From Silicimonas algicola (GTDB taxonomy: Bacteria; Pseudomonadota; Alphaproteobacteria; Rhodobacterales; Rhodobacteraceae), in the NCBI RefSeq assembly GCF_003148765.1, contig NZ_QGGV01000008.1, positions 1-64,000 of the forward strand: a stretch of 64,000 bases of DNA, given 5' to 3'. The translations under genes were made by a program, and so were the position numbers. The notes beneath the pieces are model-generated. The model ran no database searches. It was not told where the DNA came from and saw nothing but the letters and a program-made list of their open reading frames with translations. Shown in pieces: positions 8,610 to 17,762 of the stretch (the stretch's first letter is position 1; each line of letters starts with the position of its first letter).

Positions 8610-9355
8610 AGGATCGTGTGCCGGACGCCAAGACGGTCTGGCACTATCGCGAGGCTCTGGCGCAGGCGGGCATGGTGCAGGCGCTGTTCAAGCAATTCGA
8701 CGGTCATCTGGCGCGGCAGGGCTACATCGCGCGGGGCGGGCAGATCCTCGATGCCGCCATCGTGCCGGTGCCGCGCAACCACAACAGCCGCGACGAAAAC
8801 AAAGCCATCAAGTCCGGCAAGGTGCCCGAAGATTGGGCGAACACGCCCGGCAAGCGCAGTCAGAAGGATACCGATGCACGCTGGACCAAGAAGCACGGCA
8901 AATCCCAATACGGCTACAAGAACCATGTGAACGTGGACCGCACGCACAAGCTGGTCCGCCGTTACCATGTCAGAGATGCGGCTTTGCACGACAGCCAGGC
9001 GGTGGATCACTGGCTGATGCAGGGCAATACCAGCGCCGGCGTCTGGGCCGATCCGGCGTATCGGTACGAGGAAATGGAGGCCAAGCTGCGCGCCCGGAGC
9101 CTCAAAAGCCACATCCACCGCAAGGGCAAGCGCGGCAAGCCGCTGACCGAACAGGGCAAGGGCAGCAACCGGACCAAATCCTCGGTGCGCGCGCGTGTCG
9201 AGCACATCTTCGGCGCGCGGACCAACGACATGGGCGGCACGCTGGTGCGCACCATCGGCATGGTGCGGGCCAAGGCCAAGATCGGGATGAAGAACCTCGT
9301 CTACAACATGCGCCGCCTCGTCCAGCTGCGCCGCCTGAACCCGTGCCCGGCGTGA
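8610..9355 (+). pseudogene. IS5-family transposase, N-terminally truncated
   Basis: From DRVPDAKTVWHYRE onward this frame encodes the C-terminal ~248 residues of an IS5-type DDE transposase: QILDAAIVPVPRNHN (first Asp), KNHVNVDRTHKLVR, SAGVWADPAY (second Asp), RARVEHIFGA (Glu) and KIGMKNLVYNMRRL. The usual first ~100 residues are missing; the in-frame sequence from 8435 to 8610 is unrelated. The catalytic triad residues are present but the protein lacks its N-terminal DNA-binding part, so the copy is almost certainly inactive. Confidence 0.85.
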
Positions 9356-9918
9356 CCCCGGGGATCAGAAATCAGGCCGCGAGGCACGAAACACTACGCG
9401 TGACAGGCGGAGCACCGAAGACCCCATAGCGCGCAACGATGCCGACTGGCAGCCAAGTTTTCCCCCGTCATCGCGCGCGCGAAGAACCGAATTGCCATGT
9501 GGCACGAAGAGGCTCTGTACAATCGAAGGACATATCGCGCGGCCCGTTTCACGCTTGAGGTCAATCACGCATACAGCGTGATGCCGAATCCAGCGGACAT
9601 CGAACCCAGACATGGGAGCCTCGAAGTGACGATTTTACGGTCCAAGGTGTGCCCGGGCGATCCGGTTCCACGATGGGGAGAATGAGTGCTCTATGGCTCA
9701 AATGAGGGAAGCGATGGGTTCTATTGACCTCAAGTCGAAAAAAAAGAAGTTAAGAAATTCATTGTCGAAGATCTTCTCCACTAACGTGACGCCAGACGCC
9801 CCGAGCGGAGAGTTCGTTGTTCGCGCCTTGCCTGCGGCTTTCGTCGATCCGCGGTGAGCTTGCTTCGACCACAACAACCTGATCGGATCGCACAGGTCGA
9901 ACGATCGGAGAGCTCCTG
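9356..9918. other. Intergenic stretch with no supported gene
   Basis: 563 bp between the IS5 remnant and the DUF1989 gene. I see no open frame with a family pattern and no clear inverted repeat. A purine-rich run lies at about 9738-9752. It probably contains the right end of the IS5 insertion and the promoter of the gene at 9919. Confidence 0.5.
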
Positions 9919-10536
9919 ATGACCGAAGAACCTGAAAGCGTTATGATACCGGCTCGCAAAGGCAGGGCTGTCCGGCTCACCACAGGCGAAGCTATCGAGA
10001 TCATTAATACTCACGGTAAACAGGTTGTCGACACCTGGGTTTTCAGTGCCGAGGACCCCATGGAATTTTTGTCGAACGAGCATATGCGTGCCACGTTAGG
10101 CAAGCTTTGGCCGGCCGAGGGTGATGCCCTGATAACGAACCGGCGACGGTCGATCATGGTTCTGGAGAAGGATACGTCGCCCGGCAAGCACGACACGCTG
10201 ATCGCAGCCTGTGACGACTATCGCTACGGGCTTCTGGGATGCACCGAGTATCACGACAACTGCACGGACAATCTCTACGTCGCAATGCGTCGCATCGGCA
10301 TCAAGCTATCTGAGTGTCCTAGCCCGCTGAACCTGTGGATGAACATCCCGGTGGCGGATGACGGAACCACTAGCTGGGGCGAGCCCCTTTCAAAACCGGG
10401 TGACTCGGTAATTCTCCGCGCGCAGATGGATTGCATCGTAGCCATGTCGGCTTGCCCGCAGGACATACTGCCAATCAATGGCGCGGCTTGCCAGCCGACG
10501 GAGGCGCATTACCGCATCTTGCCGCCCGCCCGCTGA
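9919..10536 (+). CDS. DUF1989 (urea carboxylase-associated type) protein
   Basis: A 205-residue cytoplasmic protein of the DUF1989 family, which is often encoded next to urea carboxylase or amino-acid degradation genes. Visible family patterns are IPARKGRAVRLTTGEAIEIINT, QVVDTWVFSAED, FLSNEHMRA, the probable metal-binding GCTEYHDNCTDN, LNLWMNIPV, and VVALSACPQD-like VAMSACPQDILPINGA. Start ATG 9919 follows GGAG by a normal spacing. No urea carboxylase partner is encoded nearby; the gene sits alone between IS remnants, so its substrate here is unknown. Confidence 0.85.
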   Translation: MTEEPESVMIPARKGRAVRLTTGEAIEIINTHGKQVVDTWVFSAEDPMEFLSNEHMRATLGKLWPAEGDALITNRRRSIMVLEKDTSPGKHDTLIAACDDYRYGLLGCTEYHDNCTDNLYVAMRRIGIKLSECPSPLNLWMNIPVADDGTTSWGEPLSKPGDSVILRAQMDCIVAMSACPQDILPINGAACQPTEAHYRILPPAR

Positions 10537-10603
10537 CGAAACCGTGCTTGCAGACAGCATTTCTTGCACTGGTAATTTTTTGACGGCTGCGGTCTTGCAA
10601 GGA

Positions 10604-10657
10604 CACGTTCTTTGCGAGATCGACGCCGATGATGGTAACTTCTCCCGTGGATACCCT
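10604..10657 (-). pseudogene. IS110-family transposase N-terminal scrap
   Basis: On the minus strand the short segment GEVTIIGVDLAKNV matches the first strand of the IS110-type DEDD transposase, including the initial catalytic Asp. The family pattern ends immediately after this (next residues SLQDRSRQK), and nothing else of the ~340-residue protein is present. It is a leftover from a deletion or imprecise loss of the IS. Confidence 0.55.
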
Positions 10658-10841
10658 CTCCTTCAGCTTGTGTGATGACACCACGAGTTTGGCACATCGC
10701 GATGCCGTCAGGGGGAGAGCGGCATCCACCCCATCTCCACCTCGCAAGCCATTGATTATGCTATTCTCCAGACTCGGAGTTCGTAGACAGCCTCGGCGTC
10801 AGCCGATTCAGATCGTCGTGCGCCTCGCTTTGCGATCCGGG

Positions 10842-12389
10842 CTATCGCGCAAAGCCGAGTCCACTCAGTGCGCCGGCTAACTGGTCGCGTGTCGAACAAT
10901 CGACTATGGGCAGAGCCAAGAAGTACAGCCCCACTGTGACATCGGGGCGCCGCTCGCGGACCCGCGCGGCCAGTTGCGCCGCCTCGTCAGCTTTCCCGTC
11001 AAGCGCGGATATTGCAGCCGCCGTCATCGCGTTAATAACGTGCGAGGGTCCCGCACGAACCGCCCTCAGGGCCTGCTCTTGCGCTTCGTCCTGGCGCCCG
11101 TCGATCAGAAGCGATAATGCCCGAACCCCCAACATCGGACCCATGAGCGGATCAAGAGGGCTGAGCTGCATGGCACGCTCGATGTCCTGGCGGGTCTCTC
11201 CGGTGCGTCCGGCAAGGACGTTGACCAATGCTCGCGAGTAATGTCCCTTGGCAAAGCTCGGCGAAAGCTCCACCGCGCGGTCCAACCAGCCCGTATCACT
11301 ACCCAGACTGCCGGTCAGGATTGGCAGGCGACCCATCGCAAAATTTGCTAAAGGCTCCAGCGGGTCAATTTCTACGCTGCGTTCCGCTGTGGCTTGGGCC
11401 TCTCGCACGGCGGCTTCACGATCCGGCAGGAAGCCCATGAAGGCATCCTGGAAAGAGGTGAACGACCGTGCTGCCCAAGCGGCGGCAAATGCCGGATCCA
11501 GCTCGGTGGCCTGGCGAAACAGACCTGCGGCAATCGCATTGTCATTTCGGTTGAAGCGATAGACATGCGCCAGCCCCAAATGAAACGCACTCCAGGCATC
11601 TAGGCTTTCCGACGGCAGTCGCAGAGCGATCTCGGCCTCGTGGCGCGACACGGTAATCTCAAGGGCTGCAAGTACAGAGTTGATGATCGATTTGGGAAGG
11701 CTGTGCGCGTCACCGAATTGACCGATAAGCCGCTCGGCCCAGATCACCGAGCCCTCAGCGGTCTCAGACAGCTCCAGTTCGACATCAAGCCGACCGTCGA
11801 AGGTGTGGACCACTCCGGATAGCACGTATTCTGCTCCCAGCACATCCCGCACACCCTCGACATCCATCGCGGCATTGCGGAAACGGAAGGTGGTTTCGCG
11901 CGCAATCACCTTCAGCCAGCGCAGGCGTGACAGGGAGGAAATCACCTCGGCCGCGATCGCGTCGGGAAGGATCGACCGTCGTCCGGATGGGTCCCATTCT
12001 CTAAATGGCAATACCGCAAGCGTCGGGCGGCCATCGGCCCGGTATTCGCTGACTCGTCTCGAAGCCGCCGATGCCGCGGCCGCGATCCTGACCTCTGCCA
12101 CAAAGCGATGCCCCTGGCCATGGACGGTTCGAAGGTATTTCTGTGTCCGACCGTCATCTCCAAGCGCCTTGCGCACCTGCTTCAGGACCGTCGAGACAGC
12201 GGCGTCCGATACGATGCGACCGCCCCAGACGCCCTCAATCATGTCGTCGCGGGTCAGCACTCGGTCAGTGTTCTCGATAAGAAGGGTCAGAAGTGCCAGA
12301 GGCTTCGGTTCGATGTGCACAAGTCCGTCCGGCCCGCGCAACTCTGCTCGGTCTGAGTCAAGCGTGAAGTCCCCGAACCGCAGCAGCAT
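10842..12389 (-). CDS. Winged-helix / TolB-like / TPR regulator
   Basis: A ~515-residue cytoplasmic regulator. Residues ~1-95 form an OmpR-type winged helix (MLLRFGDFTLDSDRAELR ... DDMIEGVWGGRIVSDAAVS ... TVHGQGHRFVAEV). Residues ~115-225 are a TolB N-terminal-like domain (TLAVLPFREW, LPDAIAAEVISSLSRLRWLKVIAR, GAEYVLSGVV, WAERLIGQ). The remainder is TPR-like helical repeats (FRQATELDPAFAAAWAAR, RAVELSPSFAKGHYSRAL). Such proteins act as transcription factors without a receiver domain, sensing through the TPRs. I chose the ATG at 12389; an ATG at 12428 adds 13 residues. It is divergent from the small gene at 12503, a likely target. Confidence 0.82.
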   Translation of the reverse strand: MLLRFGDFTLDSDRAELRGPDGLVHIEPKPLALLTLLIENTDRVLTRDDMIEGVWGGRIVSDAAVSTVLKQVRKALGDDGRTQKYLRTVHGQGHRFVAEVRIAAAASAASRRVSEYRADGRPTLAVLPFREWDPSGRRSILPDAIAAEVISSLSRLRWLKVIARETTFRFRNAAMDVEGVRDVLGAEYVLSGVVHTFDGRLDVELELSETAEGSVIWAERLIGQFGDAHSLPKSIINSVLAALEITVSRHEAEIALRLPSESLDAWSAFHLGLAHVYRFNRNDNAIAAGLFRQATELDPAFAAAWAARSFTSFQDAFMGFLPDREAAVREAQATAERSVEIDPLEPLANFAMGRLPILTGSLGSDTGWLDRAVELSPSFAKGHYSRALVNVLAGRTGETRQDIERAMQLSPLDPLMGPMLGVRALSLLIDGRQDEAQEQALRAVRAGPSHVINAMTAAAISALDGKADEAAQLAARVRERRPDVTVGLYFLALPIVDCSTRDQLAGALSGLGFAR

Positions 12390-12502
12390 GCGCAACTTTA
12401 GCTGTGCGGGCTCCGAAATCCACAGCAATTCCCCACGCCATCCTCAAGCGCTCCATTTCGCGCCGGCGTAAACCTTGTGCGGATAGTGGAGGAGTTTTGA
12501 AG

Positions 12503-12745
12503 ATGACCGCGCAAACTGAAACGTTTCCCGTGACGTCCTGGTCCCTCCCGCGACTGTTCCACCGCATTCGTGCAAACAATGATCGGTTGACTGCCGCCCA
12601 TGAAGCAACACGTCAACATCTCGCGCTGACAGAGCGAGATCTCAGTGATGTCTGCCTCTCGCGAGATCACGTCGTTGGCATACCGCGCTACCAGCCGGAA
12701 TTGCCCTTCTTCATGCAACACAACTTCTTGGAACGTCGAAATTGA
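12503..12745 (+). CDS. Small protein, distantly DUF1127-like
   Basis: An 80-residue protein starting at the ATG at 12503, eight bases after GGAGGAG. The central part (RQHLALTERDLSDVCLSRDHV) resembles the ‘L-x-D-I-G-L-x-R’ core of DUF1127 proteins, with Cys for Gly; the end is FFMQHNFLERRN. It has no membrane segment. It is transcribed divergently from the winged-helix/TPR regulator with only ~110 bp between them, which suggests regulation by that protein. The DUF1127 relation is an inference from one motif. Confidence 0.6.
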   Translation: MTAQTETFPVTSWSLPRLFHRIRANNDRLTAAHEATRQHLALTERDLSDVCLSRDHVVGIPRYQPELPFFMQHNFLERRN

Positions 12746-13279
12746 GGTCCTCATGCGCACTTGGCGTAAGATTGCTGGCAGGAGCGCCAACAGAAGGCAC
12801 AGCGACGTCCGGAGATGGATTGCACCATTACTACGCTCAGGACTCATTGATCGTGCGGGTTCCAGCCGGAATGATCTCCTGCGACGGCGGAGCCCGCTGT
12901 CGGTTCTGCGGCGGGGAACGTCTCTCCGCCGCGGGGCCCGTCGCCGGCTACCGGTTCTGGGAGGGCGTGACTACAGATTCCTGTTCCCGTGCATCGGGCG
13001 CCCCGCCTGAGGCCGGCGTTCCATCCGCCACAAGGTCTCCGGCATCCTGCAGCAGTCGAGCATTCTCGCTGGTCCACACTGGGCAAGAACGGGGGCCAGG
13101 AGCGTGCGCAATCAGAGAGCGCGTAGCTTGGGAATCGCACCGAACCGCCCCGCCGCCGACCCCTCGGCGCGGTCGGCCGCGTCGGACGGGAGCTCGAGGT
13201 TCAAGATCAGAGAAAGTGGGGGCCGGTCGCTTGCGCCGACCTGCGACAACCAGTCGGTCAAAATCATTGTCCGGTCGTT
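12746..13279. other. Intergenic stretch upstream of hemN
   Basis: 534 bp without a gene I can support. Long frames exist on both strands but are rich in Arg, Pro, Ser and Cys and show no family pattern or ribosome binding site; they reflect GC content. The right end leads into the FNR-like box of hemN. Confidence 0.5.
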
Positions 13280-13293
13280 TTGATCTGGCGCAA
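13280..13293 (+). promoter_or_regulatory. FNR/FnrL-like box upstream of hemN
   Basis: TTGATCTGGCGCAA, with a perfect left half (TTGAT), a four-base spacer and an imperfect right half (CGCAA), 34 bp upstream of the hemN ATG. FNR-family proteins recognise TTGAT-N4-ATCAA and in Rhodobacterales control anaerobic haem and cytochrome genes, which fits oxygen-independent HemN. The position so close to the start would place it near -40 of a short leader. Confidence 0.55.
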
Positions 13294-13327
13294 ACACAGC
13301 GAGACGGTCCCGTCTCATTCTGGGATC

Positions 13328-14683
13328 ATGGAAGACCTGTCCCGCCTCCAAGCCCTGGGCCTGTTTGACGCGCGCGTTCCGCGCTACACGAGCTACCCGA
13401 CGGCGCCCGTCTTCTCGATCGCATCCTGCCTGGCGTTGCAGGAGGAGTGTCTGAGTGCCCTTGATCCTGCCGATCCGGTTTCGGTCTATGTTCATATCCC
13501 CTTCTGTGAGAGGCTGTGCTGGTTCTGCGCTTATCGCACGCAGGGAACACGGACGCTGAGCCCGGTCGAGCATTACCTCGACACGCTGCTGGCCGAACTC
13601 GCGCTCCTGCGAGCCGCCCTGCCGGTAGGCATCCGCATGGGCCGATTGCACTGGGGTGGCGGAACACCAACCATCCTTCCGCCTTACCTCATCTGCACCC
13701 TCGCGGAGGCAATCAAGGCGGCGGTGCCACCTGCTTCACCGTTCGAATTTTCGGTCGAAGTCGACCCGACGCTTTTCGATGCAGAGAAGGTCGCGGCGCT
13801 TCAGTCCGTGGGAATGACCTGCGCAAGCATCGGCATTCAGGACTTCGATCCGAAGGTGCAGGCGGCGATCGGACGGAAGCAGACATTCGCGGCGACCCGC
13901 CGCTGCGTTGAGACGCTCCGTAAGGCAGGTGGTGTCTCGCTCAACGTCGACCTCGTCTACGGACTGCCGCACCAGACGCGCGAGGTCGTGGCGGCCTCGC
14001 TGCGACAGGTGCTCAGCCTCGAGCCGGACCGAATCGCGCTCTTCGGGTACGCGCACGTCCCCTGGATGGCAAAGCGGCAGGAGCTCATCGACGAGGCGCA
14101 TCTGCCGGATGACCGCCTGCGTCACAGCCTCTTCGTCGAGTGCGCAGAGACGATCGTGGGCAAGGGGTATGCGGCCATCGGCATCGATCACTTCGCCAAA
14201 TCAGCGGATGCGTTGAGCGAGGCTCTCAGGCGCGGTACATTGCGGCGGAACTTTCAAGGCTACACCGCAGACGCGTGTCAGACCTTGATTGGGATCGGTG
14301 CCTCTGCGATTTCGCGGTTCCCGCAGGGCTACGTGCAGAATGCGGTAGCGACCGGCGCATATATGCAGCGGATCGACTCCGGTTCGTTGGCCGGCTACCG
14401 CGGCCACGCCCTGACGCAAGACGACAAACTGCGCGCACGAGCCATCGAGATGCTGATGTGTCAATTCCGCATCGACCTCAACTCTCTTCTCAGCGAGTTC
14501 GGCGCTCTCGCGCGGACGCTCAACCCGATACACGACCTGATAGTGGCGAGATACTCGCCGTATATCACGCGAACGGCAGACTGCATCGCGATCGACTCCA
14601 GCGGCGCGGCACTGACCCGGATGGTGGCCGCCGGATACGACGCCTATACGCCCGCAGGGGTCGTCTACTCCCGAGCGACTTGA
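13328..14683 (+). CDS. hemN: Oxygen-independent coproporphyrinogen III dehydrogenase
   Basis: A 451-residue radical SAM enzyme that converts coproporphyrinogen III to protoporphyrinogen IX without oxygen in haem biosynthesis. The 4Fe-4S ligands are Cys60, Cys64 and Cys67 in CERLCWFC; further HemN patterns are RYTSYPTAPVF, VHIPFC, HWGGGTPT, SVEVDPT, GIQDFDPKVQ, NVDLVYGLPHQT and RNFQGYTAD. Length and the C-terminal HemN domain are complete. The ATG at 13328 gives the standard N-terminus. A preceding FNR-like box suggests induction at low oxygen. Rhodobacterales often carry several hemN copies; this one lies in accessory DNA. Confidence 0.93.
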   Translation: MEDLSRLQALGLFDARVPRYTSYPTAPVFSIASCLALQEECLSALDPADPVSVYVHIPFCERLCWFCAYRTQGTRTLSPVEHYLDTLLAELALLRAALPVGIRMGRLHWGGGTPTILPPYLICTLAEAIKAAVPPASPFEFSVEVDPTLFDAEKVAALQSVGMTCASIGIQDFDPKVQAAIGRKQTFAATRRCVETLRKAGGVSLNVDLVYGLPHQTREVVAASLRQVLSLEPDRIALFGYAHVPWMAKRQELIDEAHLPDDRLRHSLFVECAETIVGKGYAAIGIDHFAKSADALSEALRRGTLRRNFQGYTADACQTLIGIGASAISRFPQGYVQNAVATGAYMQRIDSGSLAGYRGHALTQDDKLRARAIEMLMCQFRIDLNSLLSEFGALARTLNPIHDLIVARYSPYITRTADCIAIDSSGAALTRMVAAGYDAYTPAGVVYSRAT

Positions 14684-14993
14684 GACGCTGGCGCCGACGC
14701 AACATTAGGCAGAGGACTTGAGGGTTTCACGCTCTAGCAGCTCTTCGCCCGAAGCGCTTTGGAGGTTCCGGACGGTATAGACGACGGAGCTCGAAATGCG
14801 TGCGACACCGCCCGGCGACGAGGGTGATGAAGACCCCCTAATGCACCTAGGGCCGTTCTCCGAATAGTCACCGACGTGGGCGGGAAGTCACCTATGGCTT
14901 TAGGACGTTCTCATCTTCATCGCAGTCCACCGCTGATCACGGTAGCATCCTCTGCAGCAGATGACTTGCATGGTGACGATTGGAGCCGCGGGA
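14684..14993. other. Intergenic stretch, nothing recognised
   Basis: About 310 bp between hemN and a possible small membrane protein gene. I see no gene, RNA or clear repeat in it. Confidence 0.45.
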
Positions 14994-15176
14994 TCAAAGG
15001 AACCCCACGAAATAGGCCACGGCGAAAGCCACAGCGAAGACCGTAAGGGCCTCCAAAAGTCTTTCCGCTCGGGGATTACGGTCCGACTGATCGTCGTAGA
15101 CAGCGTCGTCCGTTGCGTCCATTTCGTCCCATCGGGCTTTTTCCACACGCGAGCCTCGATCGATTGGCGCCTGCAC
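14994..15176 (-). CDS. Possible small single-pass membrane protein
   Basis: An open frame of up to 60 residues. The C-terminal part reads as a plausible tail-anchored peptide: a charged stretch (DDQSDRNPRAERLLEAL) followed by a hydrophobic segment TVFAVAFAVAYFVGFL that ends at the stop. Two starts have credible ribosome binding sites: GTG 15176 (after GGGGGAA) and ATG 15122, which would give 42 residues. No family is recognised. It could be chance, but the amphipathic-then-hydrophobic pattern is unlike the surrounding out-of-frame translations. Confidence 0.4.
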   Translation of the reverse strand: MQAPIDRGSRVEKARWDEMDATDDAVYDDQSDRNPRAERLLEALTVFAVAFAVAYFVGFL

Positions 15177-15577
15177 CTAGCTTCCCCCCGCTGCCAGTCT
15201 AGTTCGCTCGGCCCCGCGCACGCGTGCTCTGCAATAGACTGTGCTCACAGCTAATCCGTGCATTCCCCGCGAAATCCTACACACGAGCCCTTTCCCGCTG
15301 CTCGGGATTCTTGTGCAGCATTCGTTCAGGAGCGGCATCTCTCCCATGCGGTGTGACGATTTCTCCGCGGCGTGCAGAGCGGCGGTCGAACCGCGTCCTT
15401 GCTCGCTAAGCGCTGCCATTGCAGTGCCTAACACCGGACCCAAGCTGAAACTTTGGCGATGGCCGCACGGGCAGCCCGATCGAGAAAGGTAGCGAGGGGA
15501 CATCGAGTTGAATAACGATATGGGAGAGATGAAGGCTCTAAGTGCCCGAGTCGTCGGCTCCCTTGAGGAACGTCTCG
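15177..15577. other. Intergenic stretch, nothing recognised
   Basis: About 400 bp between the small membrane-protein candidate and the esterase gene. Frames on both strands lack family patterns. The promoter of the gene at 15578 must lie here; a binding site for its regulator is not evident. Confidence 0.4.
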
Positions 15578-16570
15578 ATGCCGTCTGACCAGACTGCCAA
15601 AATGACGCGCCGCTCCGCACTGGTTGCGGGCGCCGGACTTCTCGCGGCGCCTGCCATGGCCCAGTCGCCATGCCTCTACGGGGTTCCGGCCACGGACGGC
15701 GCCAAGGGTCCCGTTGTTTGGCGCGATCTCGATCAAGCGCAGTTGGACGCCGCTTACCGACAGGAATCCTACCAGCCGCATACCGATGAGGTGAACGGCC
15801 GCCTGTCCTCCCTTAGCTTCGACTTGCGTTTCCAGCGCGGCTATCCGGAACGTGCCGTCTACGGGGATGGACCGGACGAAGGCATGGACATCTACCGCGC
15901 CGACGTGACAGACGCCCCAGTGTTCGTCTTCGTGCATGGCGGCATCTGGCTCTCCCTGAACGCCGCAATGTCGGGCTTCGCCGCAGAGATGTTCATGGAC
16001 CGGGGCGCGCACTTCGTGGCCCTGGATTTTGCTCCGGTCAATCGGCTTGGCGGGGACCTGGCTCTGATGGCGGAGCAGGTTCGTCGCGGTATCGCCTGGG
16101 TCATCAAGAACGCGAAGGACTTCGGCGGCGATCCGGACCGCGTTTACCTCGGAGGACATTCATCGGGCGGACATCTGGCAGCGGTCGCGTTGACCACCGA
16201 CTGGTCAGATCACGGCCTGCCCGCTGATGCCGTCAAAGGCGGCCTCGTGATGAGCGGAATGTACGATCTCGAGCCTGTGCGGCTGTCCTGGCGAAACGCA
16301 TACATCGCGTTCACGGACGAGATGGAAGACGCGATGAGCCCGCTACGCCACCTCGACCGCATCAACGCGCCCGTGGTCGTGTCCTACGGCACACTGGAGA
16401 CACCGGAGTTCATTCGTCAGGCGAAGGAGTTCGCCGCTGCGTTGGAAAGTGCGGGCAAGCCGGTCGAACTCGTCGTTGGAAGCAGTTTCTTCCACCAGGA
16501 CATGTGGGAGTCGCTCGGCAACCCCTACGGACCCAATGGTCGTGCCGCGTTGAAGATGATCGGATTGTAG
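15578..16570 (+). CDS. Tat-exported alpha/beta hydrolase (arylformamidase-like)
   Basis: A 330-residue esterase-type protein. The N-terminus has a twin-arginine signal (TRRSALVAGAGLLAAPAMA) predicting folded export to the periplasm. The hydrolase core shows the oxyanion-hole HGGIW, the nucleophile elbow GGHSSGGHL (GxSxG), and a C-terminal His in FFHQDMWE. This combination, with VALDFAPVNRLGGDLALMAEQVRRGIAWV, resembles kynurenine formamidase/BD-FAE-like esterases, but those are cytoplasmic, so the physiological substrate here is likely different. The ATG at 15578 has GAGGA eight bases upstream; ATG 15602 is an alternative. Confidence 0.8.
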   Translation: MPSDQTAKMTRRSALVAGAGLLAAPAMAQSPCLYGVPATDGAKGPVVWRDLDQAQLDAAYRQESYQPHTDEVNGRLSSLSFDLRFQRGYPERAVYGDGPDEGMDIYRADVTDAPVFVFVHGGIWLSLNAAMSGFAAEMFMDRGAHFVALDFAPVNRLGGDLALMAEQVRRGIAWVIKNAKDFGGDPDRVYLGGHSSGGHLAAVALTTDWSDHGLPADAVKGGLVMSGMYDLEPVRLSWRNAYIAFTDEMEDAMSPLRHLDRINAPVVVSYGTLETPEFIRQAKEFAAALESAGKPVELVVGSSFFHQDMWESLGNPYGPNGRAALKMIGL

Positions 16571-16625
16571 CACGACTGTCCGAACTCTCTGCGAATGTTG
16601 CCCGCCCGCTCGGCAGGCATGTCGC

Positions 16626-17297
16626 TCACTTCCGCATCTTGTAGCTTGCAGTGCGAGCACTACCCGTATGAACATCCATCTTCGCTCTTGCGGTCTCCAG
16701 CAAGTCGCCAAGACCGGCGTAGCTATAAGACACCGATGCCTTCTTCCCATTCTTGAACGTGAAGAGATAGTGCTTCATTTCCGGCACCTGTCGAACATCG
16801 GCGAGGTCGGACCAGTAATGGGTTGAGCGACCGCCGAAGGAGTTCGAGACGTTCAGGGTCGAGCCGTCGTAGCGCACCTTGGCGGTGAGGATCACCGGGA
16901 TAACGAGAAGGCAGAGAAGACCCGCCGCCTGAAACGCCCAGGGGTAAGCGGACGCTGGATCCACCATGGGATAGGCAAAGAATAGAGCGGCCAAGCCAAG
17001 GCAGGAGATCGTCATGAACCAGAGGGTACCGGCTCTCAGGCGCAGGACCGTATAACCGTGGATATCCTTCTGCGCCCTGTCCGAGCCGAGGCGGCCTATC
17101 GCGTAAATTAGCGCGGTGAGCGGCACCCCCACGACGATCACGAGAATCAGCTTCAAGCCCTTTTCGAACATGAAGTCGTCACGCGTGATCCCCTGCGCAT
17201 TCAGCCACGGCTCCCATAGCTCGGGGTGCCAGGCCGCGAACACGACAAGTCCGAAAGCCGCCGCGGTAATGAGGACCCGGTAAATCACTCGTGTCAC
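16626..17297 (-). CDS. Membrane protein with a PH-like C-terminal region
   Basis: A 223-residue protein starting at the GTG at 17297, which has GGGAG seven bases upstream; no equally good site precedes the longer frame. Four hydrophobic segments (VIYRVLITAAAFGLVVFAAW, LILVIVVGVPLTALIYAIG, LWFMTISCLGLAALFFAYP, AFQAAGLLCLLVIPVILTA) are followed by ~70 residues of alternating polar strands (VRYDGSTLNVSNSFG, YLFTFKNGKKASVSYS) like the PH-type domains of bacterial membrane proteins. No specific family is recognised. It converges with the esterase gene. Confidence 0.65.
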   Translation of the reverse strand: MTRVIYRVLITAAAFGLVVFAAWHPELWEPWLNAQGITRDDFMFEKGLKLILVIVVGVPLTALIYAIGRLGSDRAQKDIHGYTVLRLRAGTLWFMTISCLGLAALFFAYPMVDPASAYPWAFQAAGLLCLLVIPVILTAKVRYDGSTLNVSNSFGGRSTHYWSDLADVRQVPEMKHYLFTFKNGKKASVSYSYAGLGDLLETARAKMDVHTGSARTASYKMRK

Positions 17298-17499
17298 GGC
17301 GAGTCTCCCGTATCGGATAGCCCATTGCCCGGACGGAGCATACGACGCCGCAAATTCGTGTGTGAAGCGCGATGAGTGCGAAACGTCAAGAAAAGCTCGC
17401 ATCTGACGCGCAGTACAGACTTGAGGCAGGGGCAAAAAATGCCTTCGATGTATGTCGGCATTCGACATCGCCCGCTTTCCTGGCACCTGCAGAGAAGCC

Positions 17500-17571
17500 C
17501 CCGGTGGCCTCGCGCTCCTGCTGGGCGACCAACGCCATAATGCCGACCGTCAGGTCGTTCGCTTCCGGCAT
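17500..17571 (-). pseudogene. Serine recombinase fragment
   Basis: The peptide MPEANDLTVGIMALVAQQER is the conserved catalytic-domain/long-helix segment of resolvase-invertase type recombinases found in Rhodobacterales plasmids and transposons. Upstream sequence has a TGA one codon before it and downstream sequence departs from the family after about 22 residues. Only this scrap of a ~190-500-residue recombinase remains. Confidence 0.6.
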
Positions 17572-17762
17572 ATCTCAGGCGAAGAAGCGGCCGTTCGCTG
17601 CACGATGCCCTAACCGCAGTTATGCGGACAAACCTGCCTGATGCGGCCGTGAACTACGCCGGGGTTCGATATCTCACATACGTGCCAATCCAGCCAAATG
17701 AACCTTCAGCACGAAACGGTGGGTCGACAAGAGATTTCGCTGGCCTGCGGCTGAAAGCTACG

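Noticed and set aside
12742-13368. 208-codon frame upstream of hemN
   Set aside because: Rich in Arg, Ser, Pro and Cys, runs through the FNR-like box into hemN in another frame, and has no start signal or family pattern.
16626-17486. Longer start (17486) for the PH-like membrane protein
   Set aside because: The extra 63 residues overlap the recombinase remnant region, lack a ribosome binding site and are compositionally unlike the rest; GTG 17297 has a well-placed GGGAG.
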